A DNA stretch of 64,000 bases from Aquibacillus koreensis (GCF_025154055.1 NZ_JAOALK010000018.1:1-64000); one strand, 5' to 3'; shown: positions 16,583-26,412, numbered from the stretch's first letter. Made by a program: numbers and translations. The notes: generated by a model not told the origin, from the letters alone.

Positions 16583-17146
16583 CTATTTGGCAAAGGTATG
16601 ATTACCAATCGTTTTAATAACAGTTCTTGAAAAAATCCATTTGTCTTGTGCAGTTTTGGGGTTGTAAAAGTAGACGGCATCGTGACCTTTACTTCCTTGA
16701 TCAAGGGCTTCCCTGACTGCTTGTTTTGCTTCTGTACTAGGTTGATTGTTAATCATGCCATTTTGAACAGGTGAAAATGCGTAAATCTGTCCTAGTTTTT
16801 GATAAATTACTTTTTCAATAGAATCTGGAAAGTCAGGATGATCAACACGATTTAGAATGACTGTAGCTACAGCTACTTTGCCTTCGTAAGGTTCACCTTT
16901 TGCTTCAGCTTGTACTATTTTTTCCATTAGTTCTTTTTCTTTTTCAGAAACTGAATGCTCGATCATTACCTTTTGATCTGGCTCAACTAAACTTCCAACA
17001 TGGTGATTAGCCTGTTGTGTAAATATCGTTTCTATGAATGATGCTTCATGTTCTTCTATTTGAGAAGCGGCACTTGTTATATTTGGTAGTGTCAGAACAC
17101 TAACTAAAGCTATAGTTATGAGAAGAAGTACCTTTTTTGTGTTCAT
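16583..17146 (-). CDS. Cell wall hydrolase, SleB-like domain
   Basis: A signal peptide (MNTKKVLLLITIALVSVL) is followed by a short linker and the Hydrolase_2 (SleB/CwlJ) domain at about 75-187. Visible marks are QAEAKGEPYEGKVAVA with the likely catalytic glutamate, NRVDHPDFP, FSPVQNG, YFYNP and the IGNHTFAK end. SleB is a lytic transglycosylase of spore cortex; exported relatives such as YkvT lack the SleB N-terminal binding domain, as here. It probably acts on cortex or cell wall outside the membrane. AGGAGGATTG is a strong ribosome site. It is transcribed alone. Confidence 0.88.
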   Translation of the reverse strand: MNTKKVLLLITIALVSVLTLPNITSAASQIEEHEASFIETIFTQQANHHVGSLVEPDQKVMIEHSVSEKEKELMEKIVQAEAKGEPYEGKVAVATVILNRVDHPDFPDSIEKVIYQKLGQIYAFSPVQNGMINNQPSTEAKQAVREALDQGSKGHDAVYFYNPKTAQDKWIFSRTVIKTIGNHTFAK

Positions 17147-17224
17147 ACTTCAATCCTCCTAGTTTAATAGTTGTCATTGTATATAGCCTAACAACTGTAA
17201 TATAGTTTATCATTACCCAAATTA

Positions 17225-17470
17225 TACCAAGTAAAACGAAAAGGAGGCTCAAGCAATGTCGCCGATGAAGAAATAAAAATACAGTTAAATTCTTCCGCTA
17301 AAAAAATCCATCCAAAAAATAAGTGTAATAGAAGAAGATTCCTTTATCTTTACAAGTTTGACAAACGTGTTACAAGATGTAATTGGAATGCTGGGACCGA
17401 CGTGTTCAAGATTAGACTGTTTTAGATACTAAGCAGTTCCTGTCCCTCTGTTCCAAAAAAAATCGGATAA
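17225..17470 (+). other. Gene-free stretch with frameshifted coding remnant
   Basis: AAAGGAGG is followed at the right distance by ATG, but that frame closes after six codons. Neighbouring frames read NVADEEIKIQLNSSAKK and then VIEEDSFIFTSLTNVLQD with VIGMLGP, as if one small protein had suffered a frameshift in an A-run near 17300. A partial GGGACAG-type repeat (CCTGTCCCTCTGTTCC) ends the stretch. Product unrecognised. Confidence 0.35.
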
Positions 17471-17553
17471 TAGTTTATATGAGAAGGTTTATGGGTATAG
17501 TAGATAGATTTTATACCGTAGATTACGAAATAGAAAGCAAAAGGAGCCTTGAA

Positions 17554-18378
17554 ATGTCTCAAACCATGAATAAACATAAAAGTACACAGGTGCTAGACGA
17601 GCAAGCTGTTCTAACTTCTTTAGAATCTAATTTAGCAATGATTGAATTCAATCTAAACAAAGAAGTCATTTGGGTGAATGATAATTTTGCTTCAACAATG
17701 GGTTATACTGCGAGTGAAATGCAAGGGATGAAGCATACGCAATTTTGCACCCGCGATTTGATTGAAAGTGAAGAGTATGAAGAGCTTTGGACGAATTTAA
17801 GAAATGGAAAGAGGTTCCAAGAGAAGATTCAACGCGTAAACAAAAATGGTGATTTGCTTTGGTTAGAGGCAACCTATATCCCAATACAAAGTGAAGAAGG
17901 GCTTGTAGATGCAGTATTAAAAATTGCAACTGATATAACGGAACGTGAAAATAGGACGAATGAAATTATTACAAAGTTAAAAAGTATGCCGTTAGAGTTA
18001 GTGGATATAGTAGTTTCCAATTCGAATGAAAAAATGATGGCGATCGAAACACTAAAAGAGCAAACAAATCTTATAACAGAAGTGTCTAAAATGATTCGTC
18101 ATATATCCTCTCAAACCAATATGTTGGCTTTAAATGCTGCTATAGAAGCTGCTCGCGTTGGTGATCAAGGTAGAGGGTTTAAGGTTGTAGCAGATGAAGT
18201 GCGTAAATTAGCGGGAAATGTGGAAAAAGCTATACAAAGTGTCGATGAAAATGTAGTAAACATATCTAATGAAGTAAATAAAGTCAGTGAAATTACAAAT
18301 GATTTGCAAGAGGTCGTTAAGGAAACACAAACAAATTTCAATAAAACGATTGATGAGTTCAAGGACGTTACAAATTAA
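17554..18378 (+). CDS. Soluble PAS-domain chemoreceptor-like protein
   Basis: This 274-residue protein has a PAS domain (about 25-130, with [10 protein letters not shown] and the PAC end [10 protein letters not shown]) joined to a shortened methyl-accepting signalling hairpin. The hairpin tip [20 protein letters not shown] and [10 protein letters not shown] are the parts that contact CheA and CheW. No membrane segment is present, so it should sense a cytoplasmic signal, like B. subtilis YfmS or HemAT in layout. The methylation helices are mostly missing. The ATG at 17554 follows AAAAGGAG; upstream in-frame ATGs lack such a site. It is a single gene. Confidence 0.85.
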   Translation: MSQTMNKHKSTQVLDEQAVLTSLESNLAMIEFNLNKEVIWVNDNFASTMGYTASEMQGMKHTQFCTRDLIESEEYEELWTNLRNGKRFQEKIQRVNKNGDLLWLEATYIPIQSEEGLVDAVLKIATDITERENRTNEIITKLKSMPLELVDIVVSNSNEKMMAIETLKEQTNLITEVSKMIRHISSQTNMLALNAAIEAARVGDQGRGFKVVADEVRKLAGNVEKAIQSVDENVVNISNEVNKVSEITNDLQEVVKETQTNFNKTIDEFKDVTN

Positions 18379-18413
18379 TGTTACTATAGCATATTATTGC
18401 TTTATATAAAGAT

Positions 18414-18445
18414 AGGACTATTCTCAGAAGAGTAGTCTTATTTTT
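18414..18445 (+). terminator. Terminator of the PAS receptor gene
   Basis: AGGACTATTCT pairs with AGAGTAGTCTT through G-U pairs, with a four-base loop and a T-rich tail. Confidence 0.7.
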
Positions 18446-18624
18446 GTCTGTGTAGTATTGAGTGTGTATGATGTAATTGAGAATAGTTAAGTTTCTATCT
18501 AAAGTGTGTGAAATTTATATATTTGTCTAATAATAGTTGGGAAATCATGTATAATGTACATTAATTGAAAAGATGGACAAGGGCTTATCCTACTGTCTTA
18601 TTTAATATAGAAAGGGTGTTCGTT

Positions 18625-19104
18625 ATGAGGCAACCGCCAAAGGAAAGAATTGCGATTGAAGCTAAAAAGGCTTGGATGTTATCAGCTGGTTTATGGAGTA
18701 TTTTTCCGGTAATCATTACAATTACATTATTTGTGTTAGCTTACTTTTTACAATTTTCTTATTGGTATGGTATTGGTTTACTAGTGGCTAGTTTAATAGA
18801 GATAATACTTACGGTTTTTCTTATTCCGACTTTGCGTTGGAAAAGGTGGCGATACGAGCTGTTTGATCAAGAAATTTATATTCAACATGGTGTACTAATT
18901 GTTACACGCACACTGGTTCCAATGATTCGTGTCCAGCATGTAGATACAAAACAAGGTCCGATATTAAAAAAATACGGACTATCAAGTTTAACCATTTCAA
19001 CTGCTGCAACTACACATGAAATACCTGCACTCATAGAGGAAGAAGCTTCTGCATTAAGAGATCAAATTTCTAATCTTGCAAGGGTGGATCAAGACGATGT
19101 CTAA
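18625..19104 (+). CDS. ydbS: Bacterial PH-domain membrane protein YdbS
   Basis: This 159-residue protein has two membrane helices (about 18-38 and 43-63) and one bPH2 domain (PF03703), seen as RRWRYEL-type WRYELFDQEIYIQHGVL, RVQHVDTKQGP and KKYGLSSLTISTA. Size and order fit B. subtilis YdbS, which together with YdbT helps resist some membrane-active antimicrobials. ATG at 18625 follows AAAGGGTG; the frame is open further upstream without a ribosome site. The next gene overlaps its end, so the two are co-transcribed. No SigW-type promoter is apparent upstream. Confidence 0.88.
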   Translation: MRQPPKERIAIEAKKAWMLSAGLWSIFPVIITITLFVLAYFLQFSYWYGIGLLVASLIEIILTVFLIPTLRWKRWRYELFDQEIYIQHGVLIVTRTLVPMIRVQHVDTKQGPILKKYGLSSLTISTAATTHEIPALIEEEASALRDQISNLARVDQDDV

Positions 19105-20518
19105 TTCGAAGAGACTCCATCCAGCAGCTATGATATTTAATGTTATTAACTTGATCAGGCAGTTTGTATATGCACTTATTCCGGTTATTGTTTTATCCAT
19201 AGGGGATGCTCATTTCATCTATGTGATGTTAGGTGGTAGTGTATTATGTATTTTAGTAATTGTACATAGTGTTCTTAACTGGTTTCGGTTTACATATAAG
19301 ATTGAGGATGACCAGTTGCTGATCGAACAAGGCGTCTTTATTAGAAAGAATCGCACCATCTCAAAAAATAGAATTCAATCAATTGATCTCACACAGAATA
19401 TAATTCACCGTATTTTTGGCTTAACAAAAGTACAAATAGAAACTGCAGGTAGCGACAGCAATGTAGATGCCACACTAAGTGCAGTCACCTTTGATGAAGG
19501 ACAATACATACATCAGGAATTAAAAAGGAAAAAAGAACCTAGTGTTACTAATGATGACTCAACTGAGCCAGAACATCACAATGTAAGAAATATTTCTTTT
19601 AAACGTCTGTTAATAGCAGGTTCTACATCTGGAAGCTTTGGTGTTATTTTGGGTATTTTCGCATTTGCGTTTTCAGAAGTGGAGAACCTAATTCCTGAGT
19701 CTACGTATGAAAGAACCACGAATTGGTTAATTTCTCAAACAATACAGTTATTAAGTGTTCTTGGTTTGGTGCTTGTACTTCTTACATGGGCAATTGGTAT
19801 TTTAGGTGTGGTAATTAAACATGGAAAGTTTACGGTAACCAGATACGAAGACGAGTTGTTTATTACTAGAGGATTATTAGAAAAAAGACAAATGACTATT
19901 CCTATAAAGCGAATACAGGCAGTGTCTATAAAAGAATCACTTATTCGGCAACCATTAGGATTTGCATCTATTTCTGTTGAGATTGCAGGTGGTGTCCATG
20001 ATAATCAACCTACGGAAACGCTGATTTTTCCACTCCTGAAGAAAAAAGAGATTTCTTCATTCTTACAGGATATAGTTCCAGAGTATCAAGATGTACCAAG
20101 TACATTTAAGCACATACCTAAACGAGGGTTACCATATTATCTATTTCGGGCATCGATCCTTCCGATCCTTGCGATCATACCTTTAGCAATTATGTTACCA
20201 GACTTTGTTTTTATTCCATGTATTCTAGTGATCTTGTCACTATTAGTTGGATTTGCTCGTTATCGTACGGCTGGAATTCATTTAACCAAAAATCAATTAA
20301 CACTTCAAATGCGATTGTTCAGTAAAGAAACAGTAGTGTTAAAACAGCGCAGGATTCAAGCGTTTGAAAAGCAGCAACATGTGCTGCACCGTAAACAAAA
20401 ATTAGCTAACATGGAGGCTTCCATCTTAAATAATTTTACAGGAAGACACTATAGCATAAAAGAATTAACAGTGGAGGACGTCGATCGAATCGTAGATTGG
20501 TTCTCCTGCCGCAAATAA
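19099..20518 (+). CDS. ydbT: Multi-PH-domain membrane protein YdbT
   Basis: This 472-residue protein has repeated pairs of helices and bPH2 domains. The first domain reads IEDDQLLIEQGVFIRK with RIQSIDLTQN; the second reads YEDELFITRGLLEKR with RIQAVSIKES; a third, more divergent copy follows near 390-470 (RRIQAFEKQQH). This matches YdbT, the partner of YdbS. ATG at 19099 overlaps the last codons of ydbS by six bases and follows AAGGGTGG, so translation is coupled. It ends at a GGGACA-type terminator. Confidence 0.88.
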
Positions 20519-20555
20519 GTGGGACAAGGGGCATACAACCTTGTCCCACTTTTTC
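20518..20555 (+). terminator. GGGACA-family repeat acting as ydbT terminator
   Basis: The perfect 12-bp arms AGTGGGACAAGG and CCTTGTCCCACT lead into TTTTTC. The first base overlaps the ydbT stop codon. Confidence 0.8.
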
Positions 20556-20601
20556 AATTGGGTTGGACAGAATGTTGTAACAAAGGTGTCTTTCTGTTCC
20601 G

Positions 20602-21471
20602 TTATTGGATGATTTTCCAGATCTTTTCGGTAATTTGTTTTACTTCATGTTCAAATCTAGTTTGATGGAAAGCTTTCTTCGTTGACATGATTACACCTTC
20701 TAGTAAAAAAGCGCGAGGTGTAGTCTTTTGGAGTTCAGCGATAAAAAATTGAGTAAGTTCTTTTTGTTTGCTGGTTCCTTTTTGTTTGGTTAATTGCTCG
20801 TTTAATTCTTCTAAACGTTTAATAACAGATGTAATGTCCACTTCCTTTGAGTTATCATCGCCATCAAGCCAACTAACCGGTAAAAATGGATCAATGATAT
20901 AAGATTGATTATTGGAGAGGGATTTAACACTATTTAATGCATAACGAATGACCTTCTCAATATCTAATTCTTGAGATGATCCTAGTTTCCAAGTAAGTAT
21001 CAAGTGATGCGTAATGCCTGTGAAGATGACAGCATAATCCAATGTGTAATCTTGTGCTTTATCAGGATAGAGGTCATTAAATCTACTACCAATCCACTGT
21101 AACTCAGCACGGTGTTGCTCTTCCATAAATAGCTTTAACTCCGAATCTTCAGAAAAAGAAACCGTTTCAAAAACAGTCAGTAAGTGATGCTGTCGATTCA
21201 TTTTTATTCGTACGGTTACTTGTTCAATGAAAACCTCTTCATCGCTCATTTCTTTTCCGATAGCAATTTCTCTTCTTTCTTGTTCTACTTGCTCGGAAAT
21301 CGACTCTAATATCGCCTTTAAACATTGGTTTTTTGATTCGAAGTAATTATAGAATGTCCCCTTCGCGATACCAGCTTTATCTAAAATATCCTGGATAGAT
21401 GTTAAAGCGAAACCTTTATCAACAAACAATTGATGGGCTGCACTGATGATTTGTTTTCTTTTTGCGCTCAT
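20602..21471 (-). CDS. TetR-family repressor
   Basis: The N-terminal TetR DNA-binding domain is clear: AAHQLFVDKGFALTSIQDI, then AGIAKGTFYNYFESK. The 289-residue length exceeds the usual 200 or so; the extra C-terminal third (about 195-289) includes a charged helix. It is divergent from the DHA2 pump at 21630, and a perfect palindrome overlaps its own promoter, so it likely represses itself and the pump until a drug binds. AAAGGGTG precedes ATG 21471. An upstream start at 21522 has no ribosome site and would overlap the operator. Confidence 0.87.
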   Translation of the reverse strand: MSAKRKQIISAAHQLFVDKGFALTSIQDILDKAGIAKGTFYNYFESKNQCLKAILESISEQVEQERREIAIGKEMSDEEVFIEQVTVRIKMNRQHHLLTVFETVSFSEDSELKLFMEEQHRAELQWIGSRFNDLYPDKAQDYTLDYAVIFTGITHHLILTWKLGSSQELDIEKVIRYALNSVKSLSNNQSYIIDPFLPVSWLDGDDNSKEVDITSVIKRLEELNEQLTKQKGTSKQKELTQFFIAELQKTTPRAFLLEGVIMSTKKAFHQTRFEHEVKQITEKIWKIIQ

Positions 21472-21482
21472 AATATCACCCT

Positions 21483-21539
21483 TTTGTAATGATAGTCTAC
21501 TTTTATTATAGGTTTTAAACATTGTTATATCAATGTTTA
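21483..21539 (-). promoter_or_regulatory. tetR promoter with overlapping palindromic operator
   Basis: On the minus strand TTGATA and TATAAT are 17 bp apart. The perfect 9-bp inverted repeat TAAACATTG / CAATGTTTA (21516-21539, six-base spacer) covers the -35 box and spacer. This is the expected place for autorepression. Confidence 0.75.
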
Positions 21540-21560
21540 TTATTTATTGATAAAAAAATA

Positions 21561-21589
21561 TTGCAATTAATGGACTCTGGGTATAAAAT
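21561..21589 (+). promoter_or_regulatory. SigmaA promoter of the second DHA2 pump
   Basis: TTGCAA (21561-21566) and TAAAAT (21584-21589) are 17 bp apart. The -35 box starts 22 bp after the palindromic operator. Confidence 0.6.
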
Positions 21590-21629
21590 ATTCAAGTGCT
21601 TAAAAATATAGAAAGTAGGAATGATCTAT

Positions 21630-23168
21630 ATGTCAGAATTACAATCAAATCAAAATAAATCAATGATAGGTATGATTGCCATTTTATTTATTGGTGCATT
21701 TGTATCTATTTTAAATGAGACTTTATTAAATGTTGCCCTTCCATCGATTATGGATGAATTTGAGGTAAAACCAACAGCTGTTCAGTGGCTTTCTACAGGT
21801 TATATGCTTGTGAATGGTATATTAATCCCAGCAAGTGCGTTTTTTATTCAACGATTTTCTGATAGAAAATTATTTATTACTGCGATGTCACTATTTACTT
21901 TAGGAACTCTATTAGCAAGTCTTGCACCAGTATTTAGTGTGTTATTAGCAGCGCGTATGATTCAAGCATCCGGATCAGCCATTATGATGCCGCTCCTAAT
22001 GAATGTTATGCTTACAGCTTTTCCAATAGAAAAAAGAGGAGCAGCAATGGGGACGTTTGGTCTCGTAATGATTACTGCACCTGCAATAGGACCAACACTA
22101 TCAGGTTGGATTATTGAACATCATAGTTGGAGAATGCTATTTGATATCGTTCTGCCAATCGCGATCTTAACACTGATTTTTGCGTTCTTTAAGTTAAAAG
22201 ATGTAACTCCGCAACGTTCGATCAAGTTGGATGTGTTTTCACTAGTATTATCAAGTATTGGCTTTGGTGGTTTGCTTTACGGTTTTAGTTCTGCTGGAGA
22301 TAAAGGATGGAATGATCCTTACGTTTACGGTACGATCATTGTAGGTGTAATTGCGCTTGTGACATTTGTTCTCCGTCAATTACGCATGGATGAACCAATG
22401 CTAGAGTTTCGGATATATAAATATCCAATGTTTGCACTATCATCAGTGATCTCCATGGTTATTGCTATGGCGATGTTTTCTGGTATGATCTTAATGCCGA
22501 TCTATGTACAAACGATTCGTGGAATTTCACCAATGGAGTCGGGGTTACTCATGCTTCCAGGAGCGATTGTAATGGGAATCATGTCTCCAATAACAGGAAG
22601 ATTGTTTGATAAATATGGAGCGAGATCGTTAGCTGTCATTGGTTTAACGTTTACCATTGTAACTTCATTCTACTTTAGTAAGATTAGTATGGAAACGACT
22701 TATTTTACACTAATTATGTTATACACTTTACGTATGTTTGGGATGTCTATGGTAATGATGCCAGTAATGACTAATGGGTTAAACCAACTACCGCAGAAAA
22801 ATAACCCGCATGGTACTGCCATGAATAATACGTTGCAGCAAGTTTCAGGCGCAATCGGTTCTGCGTTATTAATTACGTTGATGAATAATCGGACGGAGAC
22901 TAGAGCAGGGGAGTTAGTTGCTCAAGCGGCAGCGACTGCGGATCCAAATGCAGCACAACCAACAGCGGAAGCTTTGGCGCAAATGGAAGAACAAATATTA
23001 AATCAAGCAATGTTAAGTGGGATTAACTTTACTTTCTTAATCTCTACTTTCATTGCAGTTGTTGCATTAATCTTGGCTTTATTTATGAAAAGAGTAACAC
23101 CACATCAAGAGGAAACAACAAAAGAAGAACTAGTTCCAACACCTCCAATGAAAAGCGTAGTAGAATAG
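21630..23168 (+). CDS. MFS multidrug transporter, DHA2 family, TetR-controlled
   Basis: This 512-residue protein has about 14 membrane helices. It shows ILNETLLNVALPSIM, RPAS-like ASAFFIQRFSDRKL, and motif C ITAPAIGPTLSGW. It resembles the pump at 9431 throughout and probably expels hydrophobic toxic compounds by proton exchange. ATG at 21630 is favoured because GTAGGA lies nine bases upstream; ATG 21621 abuts it. The C-terminal tail is longer and more charged than in the paralogue. It is divergent from its likely TetR regulator and ends at a GGGACA-type terminator. Confidence 0.9.
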   Translation: MSELQSNQNKSMIGMIAILFIGAFVSILNETLLNVALPSIMDEFEVKPTAVQWLSTGYMLVNGILIPASAFFIQRFSDRKLFITAMSLFTLGTLLASLAPVFSVLLAARMIQASGSAIMMPLLMNVMLTAFPIEKRGAAMGTFGLVMITAPAIGPTLSGWIIEHHSWRMLFDIVLPIAILTLIFAFFKLKDVTPQRSIKLDVFSLVLSSIGFGGLLYGFSSAGDKGWNDPYVYGTIIVGVIALVTFVLRQLRMDEPMLEFRIYKYPMFALSSVISMVIAMAMFSGMILMPIYVQTIRGISPMESGLLMLPGAIVMGIMSPITGRLFDKYGARSLAVIGLTFTIVTSFYFSKISMETTYFTLIMLYTLRMFGMSMVMMPVMTNGLNQLPQKNNPHGTAMNNTLQQVSGAIGSALLITLMNNRTETRAGELVAQAAATADPNAAQPTAEALAQMEEQILNQAMLSGINFTFLISTFIAVVALILALFMKRVTPHQEETTKEELVPTPPMKSVVE

Positions 23169-23205
23169 TGGGACGAGGGGATAGCCCCTTGTCCCACTTT
23201 TTTTC
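23167..23205 (+). terminator. GGGACA-family repeat acting as pump terminator
   Basis: Arms AGTGGGACGAGGGG and CCCCTTGTCCCACT (G-U tolerated) with a four-base loop are followed by eight Ts. It overlaps the stop codon of the pump gene. Confidence 0.8.
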
Positions 23206-23250
23206 TTATAGCAAGCATTGATGTGCGCAGTATCTTTCCTGCAACACCGT

Positions 23251-25107
23251 TTAAGATTCCGTATTAAAAGGTGATGCTGGTAGCCCTTCTTTGTTATAAA
23301 GATTGGCATTTTCAGGATTATTTAGCCATGCATAACGGACGTGATGGGCTTCTTTGATGTCTTCGTTGCTAACGATAATAGTATCTCCTTTTATTGTCGC
23401 TTTTGCATCCATATATTGACCGTTCGATCCACAAATCTCAAAATGATGCAATTCTCCATCTTTACTTGCCAATCCTTCACCAACTTGGTCAAAGTGAAGT
23501 TGAATGGCACTTCCGACTCTTACCATTTTTGTGTACAAAGGTCCACTAAATGCGACGTCTTCATTAAAAGCTAGTTTTCTAGCACATAATGCTAAACGTT
23601 TTCCTAGCGTCTTTTTATCCTGTGGGTGAAGCTCGTTATACTCTCCTATGTCTATGGTAACAGCCATTGCAGTGTTTGGGATTGCTAGAGACATGCGTTG
23701 TTCTTCACGTAATTCTGCCCAATTGGTCGCTTTTGGATTTTTTGGATCAGCTTCAAAGTTGGTTAGTTGTGTGAAAATAAAAGGGAATTCACCCATGTTC
23801 CAGTTGTTGCGCCAATCGTTAACTAAATCATGAAATAATTCTCTGTATCCTTCTGGTTGGCCTGAATTCGATTCACCTTGGTACCATAGAACGCCTTTGA
23901 TCGTGAAGTTCTTTAAAGGCGAAATCATACCATTGTATAAACCTGCAGGCATGTTCCGGAAAAAAGTAGTAGTAGGTTGCGCCTCGGTCACTTCTCCTAT
24001 TTTGTATTTCCAAGTTCCCTTCAGGTCTAATTCTTGTTCGTTTGCAATTAATTTGTAAGGCATATCTTTAATGAATTCACCAGTGTTTCCGGTAGTGATA
24101 ACGCGAACAGTGATAACATTTTTCCCAGGCTTTAATAATCCTTTAGGGATTTTATATCTTCTAGGTGGATACCTGTATGCCGTGTTACCGATGCGTACAC
24201 CATTCACATATGTATCGTCTGCATCAACGATTGTACCCAATTTCAATCGAGCTTCTGTGTTAATCATGGATTCAGGTACATCAATTTCTTTTCTAAACCA
24301 AACAGCACCTCGAACGTTTTCTAAATCAGTGGCTTCCCATGACTTAGGTAGTTCAAAATCCTGCCAATCTGATACGTCTATAGATTTACTATACCAGGGA
24401 GTTTCTTTTAAGCCTTTATCATTTGCGTTTAAATGCTCATACCATTCGTTTGCTGCTTGTTCTTCATTTCTTATTGTTGATGTTATATATACATCATCTT
24501 TACACTTATCTAATGTTTCATCGTACGTTCCGATTTTTCTTAGTGTGTCTTCGCTCATCCAAGCCTCTATTGGCGTACCGCCAACAGCAGACATGATTAA
24601 ACCAATAGGTACACCATATTTTGCATACATTTCTTGAGCAAAATAAAAACCAGCTCCACTGAATTGAAGAAGATGTTCTGGGTCGGCAGCGATCCACTTA
24701 GCGTCTGACAATTGTTCTTGTGGTGCTTTAAAATTGTATTCCTGTGGTACCGCAAATTGACGAATATAAGGTTCGTTAACTTGTTTTATCTCTTCTTCAA
24801 ATAAATCTAATGTTCTTCCTACAGGTAATTCCATATTTGATTGACCGCCAAGTAACCATACATCACCAATTAAAATGTCATGAATCATCTTTTTTTCATC
24901 ACCGGTTATTTCCATTTGGTAAGGTCCGCCTGGTTCTAAGTCTGCAAAAACAATTTTCCATTTTCCTTGTGCATCCGATTTTGTTTCGTATTGTTTACCT
25001 AGAAAAGAGATAGTTACCGTTTGTAAACTACTCGTGTTACCCCAAATGGTAACGCTTGCTTTTCTCTGTAAAACCATTCCATCACTTAATATACTTGATA
25101 GTCTCAT
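23251..25107 (-). CDS. Sialate O-acetylesterase-type SGNH esterase
   Basis: This 618-residue protein shows SGNH esterase blocks: GGQSNMELPVGR with the nucleophilic serine, LWYQGESNSG, and DIGEYNELHPQDKK carrying the Asp-x-x-His pair. A galactose-binding-like jelly roll is inserted (about 255-370, VRGAVWFRKEIDVP). No signal peptide is present, so it acts in the cytoplasm. Bacterial members remove acetyl groups from sialic acids or, when found near glycanases, from xylan-type oligosaccharides; which applies is unclear because it stands alone. ATG at 25107 follows AAGGCGG. The N-terminal MRLSSILSDGMVLQR is typical of the family. Confidence 0.85.
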   Translation of the reverse strand: MRLSSILSDGMVLQRKASVTIWGNTSSLQTVTISFLGKQYETKSDAQGKWKIVFADLEPGGPYQMEITGDEKKMIHDILIGDVWLLGGQSNMELPVGRTLDLFEEEIKQVNEPYIRQFAVPQEYNFKAPQEQLSDAKWIAADPEHLLQFSGAGFYFAQEMYAKYGVPIGLIMSAVGGTPIEAWMSEDTLRKIGTYDETLDKCKDDVYITSTIRNEEQAANEWYEHLNANDKGLKETPWYSKSIDVSDWQDFELPKSWEATDLENVRGAVWFRKEIDVPESMINTEARLKLGTIVDADDTYVNGVRIGNTAYRYPPRRYKIPKGLLKPGKNVITVRVITTGNTGEFIKDMPYKLIANEQELDLKGTWKYKIGEVTEAQPTTTFFRNMPAGLYNGMISPLKNFTIKGVLWYQGESNSGQPEGYRELFHDLVNDWRNNWNMGEFPFIFTQLTNFEADPKNPKATNWAELREEQRMSLAIPNTAMAVTIDIGEYNELHPQDKKTLGKRLALCARKLAFNEDVAFSGPLYTKMVRVGSAIQLHFDQVGEGLASKDGELHHFEICGSNGQYMDAKATIKGDTIIVSNEDIKEAHHVRYAWLNNPENANLYNKEGLPASPFNTES

Positions 25108-25168
25108 AATCTTCCGCCTTTCAAAAAACAAGTCATCCTAATGATATCTACAAAATTATAAAAGAGCA

Positions 25169-25192
25169 AGTGGGACAAAGGACAGTCCCACT
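25169..25192. repeat. GGGACA-family repeat (short copy)
   Basis: AGTGGGAC and GTCCCACT form an 8-bp perfect inverted repeat between the esterase and PhzF genes. It lies just past the PhzF stop and may end that transcript. Confidence 0.55.
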
Positions 25193-25201
25193 TTCCTACA
25201 C

Positions 25202-26101
25202 TTACAATGTCATTGTGCCTTCGATGGTGATTACTGCAGAACCGGCTACTTCAATTCTTGGATAATCTTCTTGTGGAGTAACGGTTACAGAAAGAAAACC
25301 AGGTCGGTTCATTGCATGACCTTGACCAATCATTAGAGCGTGAGTTTTGGTTGCATCTAAAACACCTTCTAAGTATAAATAACCGGCTAGTGCACCGTTT
25401 GCTGCTCCAGTAACGGGATCTTCTTTTATGCCAATAGCTGGGCAAAAATCGCGCGTGTAAAGATCTAAGTTTTTGTCATCGGTATTAAATGTAAAAAGGT
25501 GTGTCGTAGAGATATTGTAGCGCTTGTTCATATTGGCTAATTCATTTAGTTTAGGTTGAGCCTTGTCAATCGCTACGCGAGTTTTAACTGGGACAAGCAA
25601 ATGCCATACTCCTGTATTGCTCATTTTTATCGGGAACTGTTCATCTAAATCACTAGGTTTAATTCCTAATAGGCTGGCAATTGCAGTTGGATCTTCTACT
25701 ATATCATTCGTTTTAGGGGGGAGCTGTGTCATAGATACAGCGGTTAAACGACCATGTTCCTTCACCCATTTTACGGGGACTAAACCACCATTTGTTTGAA
25801 GAACTACTTGATTTGTTCTATCAGCCCAAGCATATTTTGTCGCAAGAATCCAGGCAGTGGCAATGGTTGCATGACCGCAGAAATCAATTTCTTCAGCCGG
25901 TGTAAAATAACGAATACGATAATCTGCATCTGGACTATCTGAATGGTATAAAAATGCTGTTTCAGATAGATTTAATTCACTAGCAATATTCTGCATTTCT
26001 TTCTCTGTTAGATCGCTAGCTTCTGGGACTACACCTGCAGGATTTCCTCCGAAAGCTTGATCGGTAAAAGCATCTACATGATAAACTGGAATATTCTTCA
26101 T
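25202..26101 (-). CDS. PhzF-family isomerase-like protein
   Basis: This 299-residue protein has the two-domain PhzF/DapF-like fold. The start PVYHVDAFTDQAFGGNPAGV, LSETAFL with the conserved glutamate, EIDFCGHATIAT, and DPVTGAANGALAGYL are diagnostic. PhzF isomerises a phenazine precursor, but most members outside phenazine clusters have unknown substrates. There is no phenazine gene nearby. AGGAGGAACACG precedes the ATG. It appears monocistronic. Confidence 0.88.
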   Translation of the reverse strand: MKNIPVYHVDAFTDQAFGGNPAGVVPEASDLTEKEMQNIASELNLSETAFLYHSDSPDADYRIRYFTPAEEIDFCGHATIATAWILATKYAWADRTNQVVLQTNGGLVPVKWVKEHGRLTAVSMTQLPPKTNDIVEDPTAIASLLGIKPSDLDEQFPIKMSNTGVWHLLVPVKTRVAIDKAQPKLNELANMNKRYNISTTHLFTFNTDDKNLDLYTRDFCPAIGIKEDPVTGAANGALAGYLYLEGVLDATKTHALMIGQGHAMNRPGFLSVTVTPQEDYPRIEVAGSAVITIEGTMTL

Positions 26102-26412
26102 CGTGTTCCTCCATACTTTTTGTCATCTAAACAAAGTTTAATAGGGGAAGCAAAATAAGTAAATAATAAAGAGGAGATGAGTAGTGGCAAACGCTTCAAT
26201 ATCTTCCACTGTAGTAGATAAGTTTCTATATAGTACCAATTTATAATAAAATAGACTTAATCGTCCTTTTTTAGTGATGAGCCTTTTGCTTTTACATACA
26301 TAGAAAACATGTTAGTAAGAGATTAAGTAAAATGTTTTTTTATAACTTTATGATCCCGTAAGATTAGGACAGTGTGCCTGCCCCTTTGTCCTAAAAAGAG
26401 AGGTGTGAGAAG
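26102..26412. other. Intergenic region with a GGGACA-type repeat
   Basis: A GTG-started frame of 20 codons near 26184, preceded by AGAGGAG, encodes MANASISSTVVDKFL and five more residues; it is too short to judge. A degenerate repeat copy (TAGGAC ... GTCCTA, 26365-26393) lies just before the ribosome site of the methyltransferase. Nothing else is evident. Confidence 0.35.

Noticed and set aside
18480-18624. SigW promoter before ydbST
   Set aside because: A TGAAA-type -35 can be found, but no CGTA at the right distance follows.
26184-26246. Twenty-codon peptide with AGAGGAG
   Set aside because: Too short to separate from chance and without a neighbouring gene it could lead; mentioned only in the intergenic entry.
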